Source: Sporichthya brevicatena
Lineage (GTDB): Bacteria; Actinomycetota; Actinomycetes; Sporichthyales; Sporichthyaceae
Assembly (NCBI RefSeq): GCF_039525035.1
Contig: NZ_BAAAHE010000010.1
Span: 71,263 to 135,262 of the forward strand
Reading direction: 5' to 3'
DNA length: 64,000 nt
In this document: positions 19,352 to 27,087 of the stretch, piece by piece
How the letters are laid out: the number at the start of each line of letters is the position of its first letter
How positions within the stretch are numbered: the stretch's first letter is position 1
Notes under the pieces: model-generated
What the model was told of the DNA's origin: nothing
The model's database searches: none
The model's input: only the letters and a program-made list of their open reading frames with translations
Translations under genes and position numbers: made by a program

Positions 19352-19795
19352 GTGATCGTGGGAGTCGGCATCGATGTCTGCGACATCGGCCGGTTCGCCA
19401 CCGCGATGGCGCGGACACCGGGGCTCGGGCCCCGGTTGTTCACCCCGGCCGAGCTGACGCGGGGGACGGCCTCGCTCGCGGCCCGGTTCGCGGCGAAGGA
19501 GGCGATCGCGAAGGCCCTCGGCGCCCCGAGCGGGCTCCAGTGGCACGACGCGGAGATCCTGTCCGACCGCAGCGGCCGGCCGACGCTGACCGTCCGCGGG
19601 ACCGTCGCTGAGCGGGCACGACTGCTCGGGGTCTCCGCCTGGCACATCTCGCTCTCCCACGACGCCGGGGTCGCCTCCGCGATGGTGGTCGCCGAGGGGT
19701 GGGGGACCCCGCCGATCGGTGCCGCCGCCTCGACCGGACTCGGGCCGCCGTTCGCGCCGCCCTCGGACATCCCCGAGAACCCGACCCAGGAGTAG
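19352..19795 (+). CDS. acpS: Holo-[acyl-carrier-protein] synthase
   Basis: Transfers 4'-phosphopantetheine from CoA to a serine of acyl carrier protein. The N-terminus [19 protein letters not shown] carries the Mg-binding Asp, and [15 protein letters not shown] carries the second conserved acidic motif; [14 protein letters not shown] closes the fold. At 147 residues it is slightly longer than usual (about 120-130) because of a Pro/Ala-rich C-terminal tail. GTG start, no Shine-Dalgarno. The stop lies 2 nt before the next start. Confidence 0.95.
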   Translation: MIVGVGIDVCDIGRFATAMARTPGLGPRLFTPAELTRGTASLAARFAAKEAIAKALGAPSGLQWHDAEILSDRSGRPTLTVRGTVAERARLLGVSAWHISLSHDAGVASAMVVAEGWGTPPIGAAASTGLGPPFAPPSDIPENPTQE

Positions 19796-19797
19796 TC

Positions 19798-21282
19798 ATG
19801 CGGACCGCGCACTCCGTCGCCGACGTCCGAGCCGCCGAGGCGGCCCTGATCGCCGAGCTGCGCAGGACCGGGCCGGGCGAGGACGTCCTGATGAACCGGG
19901 CCGCGACCGGGCTCGCGACCGCGTGCGCGGGTCTGCTCGGCCGGGTCTACGCCGCCCGGGTCGTCCTGCTCGTCGGCAGCGGCGACAACGGCGGGGACGC
20001 GCTGTACGCCGGTGCCCAGCTGGCGCGCCGCGGCGCGCGGGTGGACGCGCTGCTGCTGAACCCGGACCGCGCTCACGCCCGGGGGCTCGCGGCGTTCCGC
20101 GGCGCGGGCGGGCGCGTGGCCGGCGACGCGGAGGTCCTCGACCGGGCCGACCTCGTCCTCGACGGGATCGTCGGCATCGGCGGCTCGGGCGGCCTGCGGC
20201 CCGACGCGGCCGAGCTGGTGCTCCGGGCCGAGCTCGGTGGCGGGCTGATCGTGGCCGTCGACCTCCCCAGCGGCGTGGACGCGGACACCGGCGAGGTCGT
20301 CGGCGCCGCGGTGCACGCCGACGTGACCGTCACGTTCGGGACCTGGAAGCCCGGCCTGCTGATCGACCCCGGCGCGAGTCACGCCGGGGCAGCGACGCTG
20401 GTGGACATCGGTCTCGGCGACCACCTGCCGGACCCGGCGGCGTGCGCGCTGCAGGACGCCGACGTCCTGGTGCCGTTCGGGTGGCTGCTGCCGACCGCCG
20501 ACAAGTACCGCCGCGGTGTCGTCGGCGTCGTCGCGGGTTCGAAGACCTATCCCGGCGCCGCGGTGCTCGCCGTCGGCGGGGCCCTGCGCGCCGGCGCGGG
20601 CATGGTGCGGTTCGCCGGGCCGGGGCGGGTCGCGGACGCCGTCCGCGCGGCCTGGCCGGAGGCGGTCGTGACCGACGGGCTGCCGAGCGAGGCCGGGCGG
20701 GTCCAGGCGTGGGTCGTCGGGCCGGGGCTGGGCACGGACAAGAAGGCCCGGCGGCGCCTGGCCGAGGTCCTGGACAGCGACGTGCCCGTCCTCGTCGACG
20801 CGGACGGCCTCACGCTGCTCGCCGAGGCCGGCGGGTCGGAACGATCGGCCCCGACGCTGCTGACGCCCCACGCGGGGGAGCTCGGACGCCTGCTGCAGGT
20901 CGGACCGGCCGCGGTCGAGGCCGCGCGACTGACACACGCACGGCGCGCAGCCGCCCGGTACGGGGCGACGGTGCTGCTCAAGGGCTCGACGACGGTGGTC
21001 GTCCCCCCGGACGGCCCGGTCCGCGTGAACCCGACCGGGACGCCGCGCCTGGCGACCGCCGGGAGCGGTGACGTGCTGGCCGGCCTGGCCGGAACCCTGC
21101 TCGCCGCGGGCCGGGAGCCGGTGGACGCGGCGGCGACGGCCGCCTACCTGCACGGGCTGGCGGCCCGCCTCGCGGCGGAGCCGGACGGTGCCGAGGCGGA
21201 CCTGGTGGCCCCGGGGCCGGTCACGGCAACGGACATCGTGGCGGCCCTGCCGGCCGCCTGGCGGCACGTGGCCGGGGCCTGA
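19798..21282 (+). CDS. nnr: Bifunctional NAD(P)HX repair enzyme (epimerase + dehydratase)
   Basis: Repairs hydrated NADH and NADPH: the N-terminal YjeF_N domain epimerises NAD(P)HX and the C-terminal carbohydrate-kinase-like domain dehydrates it. The 494-residue product has the YjeF_N hallmark VGSGDNGGDALYAG near residue 65 and IVAVDLPSGVDADTGEV near 150. The dehydratase domain has GGALRAGAGMVRF, TPHAGELGRLL and LATAGSGDVLAGLAGTLLA. ATG at 19798 with AGGAG upstream is chosen; the longer open frame runs back through acpS. acpS-nnr-alr is a common actinobacterial order. Confidence 0.94.
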   Translation: MRTAHSVADVRAAEAALIAELRRTGPGEDVLMNRAATGLATACAGLLGRVYAARVVLLVGSGDNGGDALYAGAQLARRGARVDALLLNPDRAHARGLAAFRGAGGRVAGDAEVLDRADLVLDGIVGIGGSGGLRPDAAELVLRAELGGGLIVAVDLPSGVDADTGEVVGAAVHADVTVTFGTWKPGLLIDPGASHAGAATLVDIGLGDHLPDPAACALQDADVLVPFGWLLPTADKYRRGVVGVVAGSKTYPGAAVLAVGGALRAGAGMVRFAGPGRVADAVRAAWPEAVVTDGLPSEAGRVQAWVVGPGLGTDKKARRRLAEVLDSDVPVLVDADGLTLLAEAGGSERSAPTLLTPHAGELGRLLQVGPAAVEAARLTHARRAAARYGATVLLKGSTTVVVPPDGPVRVNPTGTPRLATAGSGDVLAGLAGTLLAAGREPVDAAATAAYLHGLAARLAAEPDGAEADLVAPGPVTATDIVAALPAAWRHVAGA

Positions 21283-21309
21283 ACGACCCCGGCGGCGCCG
21301 GTGGACGGA

Positions 21310-21444
21310 CTAGTACGGGAGCTTGCGCCCGGACGGACTGCGGAGATCGAGCGAGCTCGGGTCGCGGCGCGACTGCTGGGCGCTGGTCCCCTTGCCCTTC
21401 TTGGCCAGGGTCTTGCGCTCGATTCGGATCTGGTTCTGCGCCAT
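21310..21444 (-). CDS. Small basic protein, 44 residues, unknown function
   Basis: Reads MAQNQIRIERKTLAKKGKGT then SAQQSRRDPSSLDLRSPSGRKLPY. Strongly basic (11 Lys/Arg), no cysteines, no hydrophobic segment. Support for it being real: it lies in an otherwise empty gap; the ATG at 21444 is preceded by an excellent GGGGAGGGGG Shine-Dalgarno; and its codons look like the genome's. The frame is open to 21498, but the added residues look non-coding. It is divergent from alr and convergent with nnr. I do not recognise a named family; a nucleic-acid or ribosome-associated role is only a guess from its charge. Confidence 0.65.
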   Translation of the reverse strand: MAQNQIRIERKTLAKKGKGTSAQQSRRDPSSLDLRSPSGRKLPY

Positions 21445-21576
21445 GGCCGAACCCCCTCCCCAAGGGGGCGGACGGTTACCGTCCGCTCTGTGCACCATGA
21501 GACGACATGACCTGGGTCACGGTTGCGCGGCGTTCGGATGATTTGGACATCCTTCAAACGGATGAGGGTCTCCCGT

Positions 21577-21609
21577 GACAGAAACGTGATCTGCTTTCGT
21601 GTTTCTGTC
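21577..21609. promoter_or_regulatory. Inverted repeat upstream of alr
   Basis: GACAGAAAC (21577-21585) and GTTTCTGTC (21601-21609) are perfect 9-bp arms separated by 15 nt, in an AT-richer patch about 100 nt before alr. It could be an operator (arm centres 24 nt apart, just over two helical turns) or an mRNA hairpin. No known consensus is matched. Confidence 0.45.
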
Positions 21610-21710
21610 CGGGGATGCGGTGGAGTGTCCGGTTCGCCCCCGGCGCATTTGTCCGGTGCGAGCCCCCGCCGCCCAGCGCCCGGCGTGTCGCGGTGCAAGG
21701 ATGGGGAGCG

Positions 21711-22865
21711 ATGAGCGACTCCAGTCCGCCCCTCGGGAACGCGCAGGCCCGTGTCGACCTGGCCGCCGTGCGCTCGAACGTCGTCGCGCTGCGTGGTCAC
21801 GCGGGTGCGGCCGAGGTCATGGCCGTGGTCAAGGCCGACGCCTACGGCCACGGCATGGTCCCCGTCGCGCGGGCGGCGATCGCCGGCGGCGCGACCTGGC
21901 TCGGGGCGGCCGTGCTGGAGGAGGCCCTCGGGCTGCGCGCGGCCGGGATCGGCCCCGACGACGCCCGGGTGCTGTGCTGGCTGATCGCGCCGGGGGCGGA
22001 CCTTGAGCCGGCGGTCGCCGCGGACGTCGACCTGTCCGCCAACGCTGTGTGGGCCGTCGAGCAGGTCGCCGCGGCCGCGGAGTCCGCCGGCCGGACCGCC
22101 CGGCTGCACCTGAAGATCGACAGCGGGCTGGGTCGCGGCGGCGCCACGGCGGCCGACTGGGACGACCTCGTCGCGGCCGCCCTCAAGGAACAGGCGGCCG
22201 GCCGCGTCCAGGTCGTCGGGATCTGGTCGCACCTCGCGTGCTCCGACGAACCGGGACACCCGAGCATCGCGGCCCAGGTCGAGGCGTTCACCGCCGCGGT
22301 CCGCGCGGCCGAGCGCGCCGGCGTCCGGCCGGAGGTGCGGCACCTCGCGAACTCCGCGGCCGTCGTGAACCTGCCCGAGACCCACTTCGACCTCGTCCGC
22401 CCCGGCATCGCGGCCTACGGCTTCTCGCCGATTCCCGAGCTCGGCGACTCCGCGCACTTCGGCCTGCGGCCGGCGATGACGCTCGCCGCGCGCCTGCTGC
22501 TCACCAAGGCCGTCCCGGCCGGGCAGGGCGTCTCCTACGGCCACACCTACGTCACCGACCGGCCGACGCGGCTCGGCATCGTGCCGATCGGCTACGCGGA
22601 CGGCATTCCGCGGACCGCCAGCAGCCGCGGCCCGATGCTGGTCGGCGGACGGCGCGTGGCGATCGCCGGCCGCGTCTGCATGGACCAGGTCGTGCTCGAC
22701 CTCGGTGACCTCGACGTCGCCGCCGGCGACGAGGTGCTCGTGTTCGGCCCCGGCGACCGCGGCGAGCCCACGGTCCAGGAGTGGGCCGACACGATCGGCA
22801 CGATCACCTACGAGGTCGTCACCGGGATCGGGGCGCGGATCCCGCGGGTGTACACCGGCGCATGA
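21711..22865 (+). CDS. alr: Alanine racemase
   Basis: PLP enzyme interconverting L- and D-alanine for peptidoglycan. The 384-residue product has the PLP lysine in AVVKADAYGHG (Lys41), the DSGLGRGG segment, and the second catalytic site around YGHTYVTDRPTRLGIVPIGYADGIPR, with RVCMDQVVLDLG. The ATG at 21711 has GGGGAG upstream and gives the usual start (RVDLAAVRSNVVAL near residue 14). An alternative reading is a leaderless start from AAGGAT at 21697-21702. Its stop overlaps the next gene's ATG (ATGA). Confidence 0.96.
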   Translation: MSDSSPPLGNAQARVDLAAVRSNVVALRGHAGAAEVMAVVKADAYGHGMVPVARAAIAGGATWLGAAVLEEALGLRAAGIGPDDARVLCWLIAPGADLEPAVAADVDLSANAVWAVEQVAAAAESAGRTARLHLKIDSGLGRGGATAADWDDLVAAALKEQAAGRVQVVGIWSHLACSDEPGHPSIAAQVEAFTAAVRAAERAGVRPEVRHLANSAAVVNLPETHFDLVRPGIAAYGFSPIPELGDSAHFGLRPAMTLAARLLLTKAVPAGQGVSYGHTYVTDRPTRLGIVPIGYADGIPRTASSRGPMLVGGRRVAIAGRVCMDQVVLDLGDLDVAAGDEVLVFGPGDRGEPTVQEWADTIGTITYEVVTGIGARIPRVYTGA

Positions 22866-24004
22866 GTTCGACCGAACCGCTCGGCATGACCGACACCGCA
22901 GCTGACGCTGGGTCAGGTGCGCTGCGCTGGGCGGTCAGTGCCGGTCTCATGGCGGGTGGTGCTCTCGCCACGGCCGGGGCCCGCCGCTACGCCCGGGCGC
23001 GTGCCGCCGCCCGTCCGGACCCGCTGCGCAACGAACCCTTCGGGTCGCTGCACACCGACCCGATCGTCGTGACCGCGAACGACGGGGTCGAGCTCGTCGT
23101 CGAGGTCGAGGAGCCCGAGGGTGCGCCCGCGGGCGCACCGACGGTCGTCTTCCTCCCGGGCTTCTGCCTGCCGATGGACTGCTGGCACTTCCAGCGCCGC
23201 GACCTGCGCGACCTGGGCCGCCTGGTCTTCTACGACCAGCGTGCGCACGGCCGGTCCGGTCGCGGGGCGCCCGAGCACGCCACGATCGAGCAGCTCGCGG
23301 ACGACCTCCACTCCGTGCTGCAGGCCGTGGCGCCGAACGGCCCGGTGGTCCTCGTCGGGCACTCGCTCGGCGGGATGGTCGTCATGGGCTACGCCGACGC
23401 GCACCCGAAGCTGTTCGGTGACCGGATCGTCGGGGTCGCGCTGCTCGCCACCTCGCCGGGCCGGCTCGCGGAGATGACGCTCGGCCTGCCGGCCGCGATC
23501 GTGCAGCGGCTCTGGCCCGTCGCCCCCACCGTCGTGAATCGCGTCGCCACCAACCCGCTGGCGGTGCGCCGCGGGATGAAGGCCGACCGCGGCATCGGGC
23601 TGATGATCACCCGCCGCCTCTCGTTCGGCCGCGCGGACGCCCCGACCTCGCTGGTGCGGTTCGCGGGCCGGCTGCTCTCCTCGACGCCGTTGGACGTGTT
23701 CGCCGAGTTCTTCGCCGAGTTCGACCGGCACGACAAGGAGGCCGCGATCCCGGTCTTCTCGACCTGCCCGACGCTGATCGTGGCGGCCGAGCGCGACATG
23801 CTCACGCCCGCGGACCACAGCCGCGCGATGGCGCACCTGCTGCCGGAGGCGGAGCTGCTCGTGCTCCCCGAGTCCGGGCACCTCGTGCAGCTCGAGGACC
23901 CGGAGGAGGTCAACGCCGCGCTGCGCCGACTGCTGGAGCGGGTGCGCCTGACCGCTGCCCCGACGGGCAAGCGGCGCCGGCCTGCGTCAGGATCGTCCTC
24001 ATGA
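22862..24004 (+). CDS. Alpha/beta hydrolase, membrane-anchored
   Basis: 380-residue protein with a hydrophobic N-terminal segment (about residues 22-42, WAVSAGLMAGGALATAGA) that probably anchors it. The hydrolase domain has the oxyanion region VVFLPGFCLPMDCWHF, nucleophile elbow GHSLGG, the acid AAERDMLTPADH and the catalytic His in PESGHLVQLEDPEEV. The substrate is unknown. It lies between alr and tsaE, a conserved position in actinobacteria, and overlaps both (ATGA at each end), so it is translationally coupled to them. Confidence 0.88.
   Translation: MSSTEPLGMTDTAADAGSGALRWAVSAGLMAGGALATAGARRYARARAAARPDPLRNEPFGSLHTDPIVVTANDGVELVVEVEEPEGAPAGAPTVVFLPGFCLPMDCWHFQRRDLRDLGRLVFYDQRAHGRSGRGAPEHATIEQLADDLHSVLQAVAPNGPVVLVGHSLGGMVVMGYADAHPKLFGDRIVGVALLATSPGRLAEMTLGLPAAIVQRLWPVAPTVVNRVATNPLAVRRGMKADRGIGLMITRRLSFGRADAPTSLVRFAGRLLSSTPLDVFAEFFAEFDRHDKEAAIPVFSTCPTLIVAAERDMLTPADHSRAMAHLLPEAELLVLPESGHLVQLEDPEEVNAALRRLLERVRLTAAPTGKRRRPASGSSS
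23988..23993 (+). promoter_or_regulatory. -10-like box at leaderless spacing (tsaE)
   Basis: CAGGAT ends 7 nt before the tsaE ATG at 24001. It lies inside the preceding coding region, so an internal leaderless promoter may exist in addition to read-through. Confidence 0.35.
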
Positions 24005-24525
24005 CCTCGCCCCTCGTGCTCGAGATCCCGACCGCGGCCGACATGCAGGCCTTCGGGGCCCGGCTGGCGACGGTGCTGCGGGCCGGGGACCTGCTGGTAC
24101 TCACCGGCGACCTCGGCGCGGGCAAGACGACGCTGACGCAGGGGCTCGGGGCCGCCCTCGGCGTCCGTGGCCGCGTGGCGTCGCCGACGTTCGTGATCTC
24201 CCGGGTGCACCCCGCCGACGGGGACGGCCCGGCGCTCGTCCACGTCGACACCTACCGGATGGCTGACGCCCTCGAGGTCGCCGACCTCGACCTCGAGTAC
24301 TCACTGGCGGACTCGGTCACCGTCGTCGAGTGGGGCGCAGGGCTGGTCGAGGAGCTCTCGGCCGACCGGCTGGAGATCGTGCTCACGCGACAGGCCGAGC
24401 CGCCGCCCGGCGCCGACCCCGACGACCCGAGCGCCGCGATCCGCACGGTGACGGTCACGGCAGTGGGCGACCGGTGGGCCGGGACCGACCTCGCGGCGGC
24501 GCTGTGTGTGCCGTCCGGGGCCTGA
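24001..24525 (+). CDS. tsaE: tRNA t6A biosynthesis ATPase TsaE
   Basis: ATPase that supports the TsaBD complex in making N6-threonylcarbamoyl-adenosine at position 37 of ANN-decoding tRNAs. The 174-residue product has Walker A GDLGAGKTTLTQGLG (about residues 36-50), the SPTFVISRVH switch and the DTYRM...LEYSLADSVTVVEWG Walker-B-like region. ATG overlaps the preceding stop by 4 nt. tsaB follows after 15 nt. Confidence 0.95.
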   Translation: MTSPLVLEIPTAADMQAFGARLATVLRAGDLLVLTGDLGAGKTTLTQGLGAALGVRGRVASPTFVISRVHPADGDGPALVHVDTYRMADALEVADLDLEYSLADSVTVVEWGAGLVEELSADRLEIVLTRQAEPPPGADPDDPSAAIRTVTVTAVGDRWAGTDLAAALCVPSGA

Positions 24526-24527
24526 CC

Positions 24528-24533
24528 TACGCT
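24528..24533 (+). promoter_or_regulatory. -10 box of a predicted leaderless promoter (tsaB)
   Basis: TACGCT, straddling the tsaE-tsaB gap, ends 7 nt before the GTG at 24541. No Shine-Dalgarno sequence lies upstream of that GTG. Confidence 0.5.
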
Positions 24534-24540
24534 TGCGCGC

Positions 24541-25185
24541 GTGCTGCTGCTGGCTCTGGACACCTCGACCCCCGCGGTCTCGGTCGCGCTCTGGCGCAAC
24601 GGCGAGACCCTCGCGGCGGAGTCCGTCGTCGACGCCCGGCGGCACAACGAGCTGCTCGCCGTCCACGTCGAGACCGTTCTGGCCCGGGCGGGTGTGACGC
24701 CCCGTCAGCTCGACGGTGTCGCCGCGGGCGTCGGCCCGGGCCCGTACACGGGCCTGCGCGTCGGGCTGATGACGGCCCGCGCCCTGTCGCACGCGCTCGG
24801 CGTCCCGGCGCACGGGATCTGCTCGCTCGACGTCCTCGCCCGCGCGGCCGCCCGCACCGTCGACGGTGAGTTCGTCGTCGCGACGGACGCCCGGCGCAAG
24901 GAGGTCTACTGGGCCACCTACGCCGACGGGCAGCGGATCTCCGGCCCGGCGGTCGACAAGCCGGGCGAGGTGCCCTACTCCGGCCCGGTCGTCGGTGAGG
25001 GCGGCGTGCTGTACCCGGCGGCGTTCCCCGGCGCGCGGCCCCCGCTGTACCCCGACCCGGCCGACCTGGCCGAGATCGTCGCCGAGTACGTCGCCGCCGG
25101 CCGGGAGACGCTCCCGCTGGAACCGCTGTACCTGCGCAAGCCGGACGCCGTCGAGCCCGGGGCCCGCAAGCGCGTCGGGGGCTGA
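24541..25185 (+). CDS. tsaB: tRNA t6A biosynthesis protein TsaB
   Basis: Pseudo-protease partner of TsaD in t6A synthesis; an ASKHA-fold scaffold. The 214-residue product starts LLLALDTSTPAVSVALW and has the typical RRHNELLAVHVETVL and GVAAGVGPGPYTGLRVGLMTARAL motifs. The C-terminal PLEPLYLRKPDAVEP motif is also typical. It starts at GTG. TsaD, its obligate partner and often the gene after rimI, is not in this window. Confidence 0.95.
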   Translation: MLLLALDTSTPAVSVALWRNGETLAAESVVDARRHNELLAVHVETVLARAGVTPRQLDGVAAGVGPGPYTGLRVGLMTARALSHALGVPAHGICSLDVLARAAARTVDGEFVVATDARRKEVYWATYADGQRISGPAVDKPGEVPYSGPVVGEGGVLYPAAFPGARPPLYPDPADLAEIVAEYVAAGRETLPLEPLYLRKPDAVEPGARKRVGG

Positions 25186-25190
25186 CCACC

Positions 25191-25652
25191 GTGGCGGACC
25201 TGCGCCCGATCCGCTGGTGGGACGTGGAGACGCTCACGGCGATCGAGGCCGACCTGTTCGGCGTGGACGCGTGGTCGGCGGAGACCTTCTGGGGCGAGCT
25301 CGCCGGGATCCCCGAGACCCGCTGGTACCGCGCCGCGGTGGAGGGGGAGGAGATCGTCGGCTACGTGGGGCTGGCGGCGATCGACGGCACCGGTGACGTC
25401 CAGACCGTTGCGGTGCGCCGGGACCGCCAGGGAGCCGGGTTGGGCGCTGTCCTGCTCGACGCTCTGCTGACGGAGGCTCAGAACCGCGGATGTTCCGAGG
25501 TCCTGCTCGAGGTGCGGGCCGACAACCCGGCCGCGATCCGGCTCTACGAGAAGCGTGCGTTCGAGCGCATCGCCGAGCGGCCGCGTTACTACGCCGACGG
25601 TGTCGGGGCGCTGATCATGCGGCGGGCGCTGGATCCGGCGGCGGCGGGCTGA
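25191..25652 (+). CDS. rimI: Ribosomal-protein-alanine N-acetyltransferase RimI-like
   Basis: GNAT-fold acetyltransferase; the E. coli homologue acetylates the N-terminal alanine of S18, and actinobacterial members act on a broader set of N-termini. The 153-residue product has the acetyl-CoA pocket VQTVAVRRDRQGAGLGAVLLDALL, the LLEVRADNPAAIRLYEKRAF motif and catalytic-site RPRYYADGVGALIM. GTG start 5 nt after tsaB with no clear Shine-Dalgarno. Its 3' end overlaps the convergent methyltransferase gene by 38 bp. Confidence 0.92.
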   Translation: MADLRPIRWWDVETLTAIEADLFGVDAWSAETFWGELAGIPETRWYRAAVEGEEIVGYVGLAAIDGTGDVQTVAVRRDRQGAGLGAVLLDALLTEAQNRGCSEVLLEVRADNPAAIRLYEKRAFERIAERPRYYADGVGALIMRRALDPAAAG

Positions 25653-26868
25653 CCGGCCGCACCAGCAGCGCGATCCGGCCCTTGCCGTGTCGGGTCACCA
25701 CCACGGTCGCCGCGGCCGAACCGCGCGATCCCTTCAGCAGGTCGCGGCGCAGCTGTTCGGGCAGGACGTCCACCCCGCGCTTCTTCACGACCACGACACC
25801 CACCCCGCGCTCGCGCAGAACCGCCCGCAGCCGCGGCACCGAGAACGGCAGGACGTCGGTGACCTCGTACGCCGTCGCGAACGGCGTGGGGACGAGAGCG
25901 TCCGCGGTGACGTAGGCGATCGTCGGATCCAGCAGCCGGCCGTCGACGGCGGCAGCGACGGCGCCGACCAGGTGGGCGCGGATCACCGCGCCGTCGGGTT
26001 CGTAGAGGAACCGGCCGGGGTCGCCGACCGGGGGCGGCTCGTCGGCGGAGTCGGGGCCGACCGCGCTCAGGGTGTGCCCGCCGGGCAGAAGCGTGGCGCG
26101 CCGCCGGGCGCCGTCGGCCGGACCGGCCACGAGCCCGGGGGAGTACAGCGCGGCCTCCTTCACCTCGCCGCGCAGGGACACCCACTCGATCGCGACCTCC
26201 GGCTCCGGCAGGTCGTGCGGGATGCCCGGGGCCACCTTCGCTACGGTCGCCGGCCGGCGCAGCAGCTCCCGCACGAACGACCACGGCGGCGCGTAGGCGT
26301 CCGGGTCGAACACCCGGCCCCGCGCCGCCCGCCGGGCCGGGTCCACGAACACCGCCGCGTCCCCGAGGTCGACCTCCCGGACGTCCCCCACCACGACCCC
26401 GGCACTGGAGATGTCATCTCCAGTGGGGGAGTCGAGGGTGAGGTTGGCCGCCGCCACCGCGGCGGTGAGGGGGTCGGCGTCGACGGCGGTGACGACCAGG
26501 CCCGCGGCGCGCAGGGCGAGCGAGTCCGTCCCGATCCCGCAGCACAGGTCGAACACCGTCGCCCCGGGGCCGAGCGCCGCGGCGACGCGGGCCGCCCGGT
26601 GCGCGGCGACGACCGGGTGGGTGGCCTGCTCCAGTCCGGCGGGGGTGAACCACATCCGCGCCGCGGCGGGCCCGAACTTGGCGACGGCACGCTCCCGCAG
26701 TCGGGCCTGGGTCAGGGCCGCCGCGACGAACTCGGCCGGGTGGTCGCGCCGCAGCCGCGTCCCGAGGCGCAGCGCGGCGGCGTCGTCAAGTGGGCCCGCG
26801 GCCGCGAGTTCGGCCAGCACGGCGGCTCCGGCCGGGGTTCGCAGGGCGCCGAACGCGGCGAGATCCAC
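25615..26868 (-). CDS. Class I SAM-dependent methyltransferase with THUMP-like C-terminus
   Basis: 417-residue protein. The Rossmann methyltransferase motif I is VFDLCCGIGTDSLALRAAG, followed by AVDADPLTAAVAAANL (acidic end of strand 2) and VFVDPARRAARG (motif IV). The C-terminal part (LPFSVPRLRAVLRERGVGVVVVKKRG...KGRIALLV) matches the THUMP-like domain of an actinobacterial family of presumed RNA methyltransferases; the target is unknown. GTG at 26868 is chosen because GGAGG lies 7 nt upstream; the frame is open to 26910. Residues of the segment DSPTGDDISSAG are encoded by a 23-bp palindrome also found elsewhere in the window. Confidence 0.85.
   Translation of the reverse strand: MDLAAFGALRTPAGAAVLAELAAAGPLDDAAALRLGTRLRRDHPAEFVAAALTQARLRERAVAKFGPAAARMWFTPAGLEQATHPVVAAHRAARVAAALGPGATVFDLCCGIGTDSLALRAAGLVVTAVDADPLTAAVAAANLTLDSPTGDDISSAGVVVGDVREVDLGDAAVFVDPARRAARGRVFDPDAYAPPWSFVRELLRRPATVAKVAPGIPHDLPEPEVAIEWVSLRGEVKEAALYSPGLVAGPADGARRRATLLPGGHTLSAVGPDSADEPPPVGDPGRFLYEPDGAVIRAHLVGAVAAAVDGRLLDPTIAYVTADALVPTPFATAYEVTDVLPFSVPRLRAVLRERGVGVVVVKKRGVDVLPEQLRRDLLKGSRGSAAATVVVTRHGKGRIALLVRPVSPPPPDPAPAA
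26403..26425. repeat. 23-bp perfect palindrome inside a coding sequence
   Basis: Arms CACTGGAGATG and CATCTCCAGTG (11 bp each) flank a single T. The same core occurs twice in tandem at 45312-45349. Here it lies inside the methyltransferase frame and keeps that frame open, encoding part of a loop after the SAM-binding motif. Confidence 0.85.
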
Positions 26869-26903
26869 GGCGACGCCTCCTGCTGAATTTCTTGGCCCTG
26901 GCA

Positions 26904-26930
26904 TTGGCACTCAAGTTGACTGAGTGCTAA
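26904..26930 (+). promoter_or_regulatory. CIRCE operator 1 (HrcA site) of groES-groEL
   Basis: TTGGCACTC, 9 nt, GAGTGCTAA: identical to the CIRCE consensus (TTAGCACTC-N9-GAGTGCTAA) except for one base. HrcA binds CIRCE and represses chaperonin genes until heat shock. It overlaps the -35 box of the promoter. Confidence 0.95.
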
Positions 26931-26944
26931 CGCTTGCATAGGGT
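26916..26944 (+). promoter_or_regulatory. groES-groEL promoter
   Basis: TTGACT (26916-26921), 17-nt spacer, TAGGGT (26939-26944): the best sigma-70-type promoter in the window. The predicted start near 26951 gives a 5' leader of about 137 nt. The -35 is inside CIRCE 1 and the start site lies at CIRCE 2. Confidence 0.85.
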
Positions 26945-26949
26945 CGGCG

Positions 26950-26976
26950 TTGGCACTCTCCCCTGGAGTCTGCCAA
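26950..26976 (+). promoter_or_regulatory. CIRCE operator 2, degenerate
   Basis: TTGGCACTC (26950-26958), 9 nt, GTCTGCCAA (26968-26976); the left arm matches operator 1 exactly and the right arm matches its complement at 7 of 9 positions. Two CIRCE copies around one promoter suggest tight HrcA repression. Confidence 0.75.
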
Positions 26977-27087
26977 CACATTCGCACCCCGGCCTGACCC
27001 CCGCGACGGCAGTCCGGAACGCGTCCACTGGACACCCATTCGCATTCAGGTGACCCCACGTTCGTAAGAAGGGGAAGGTCAGCAGGA

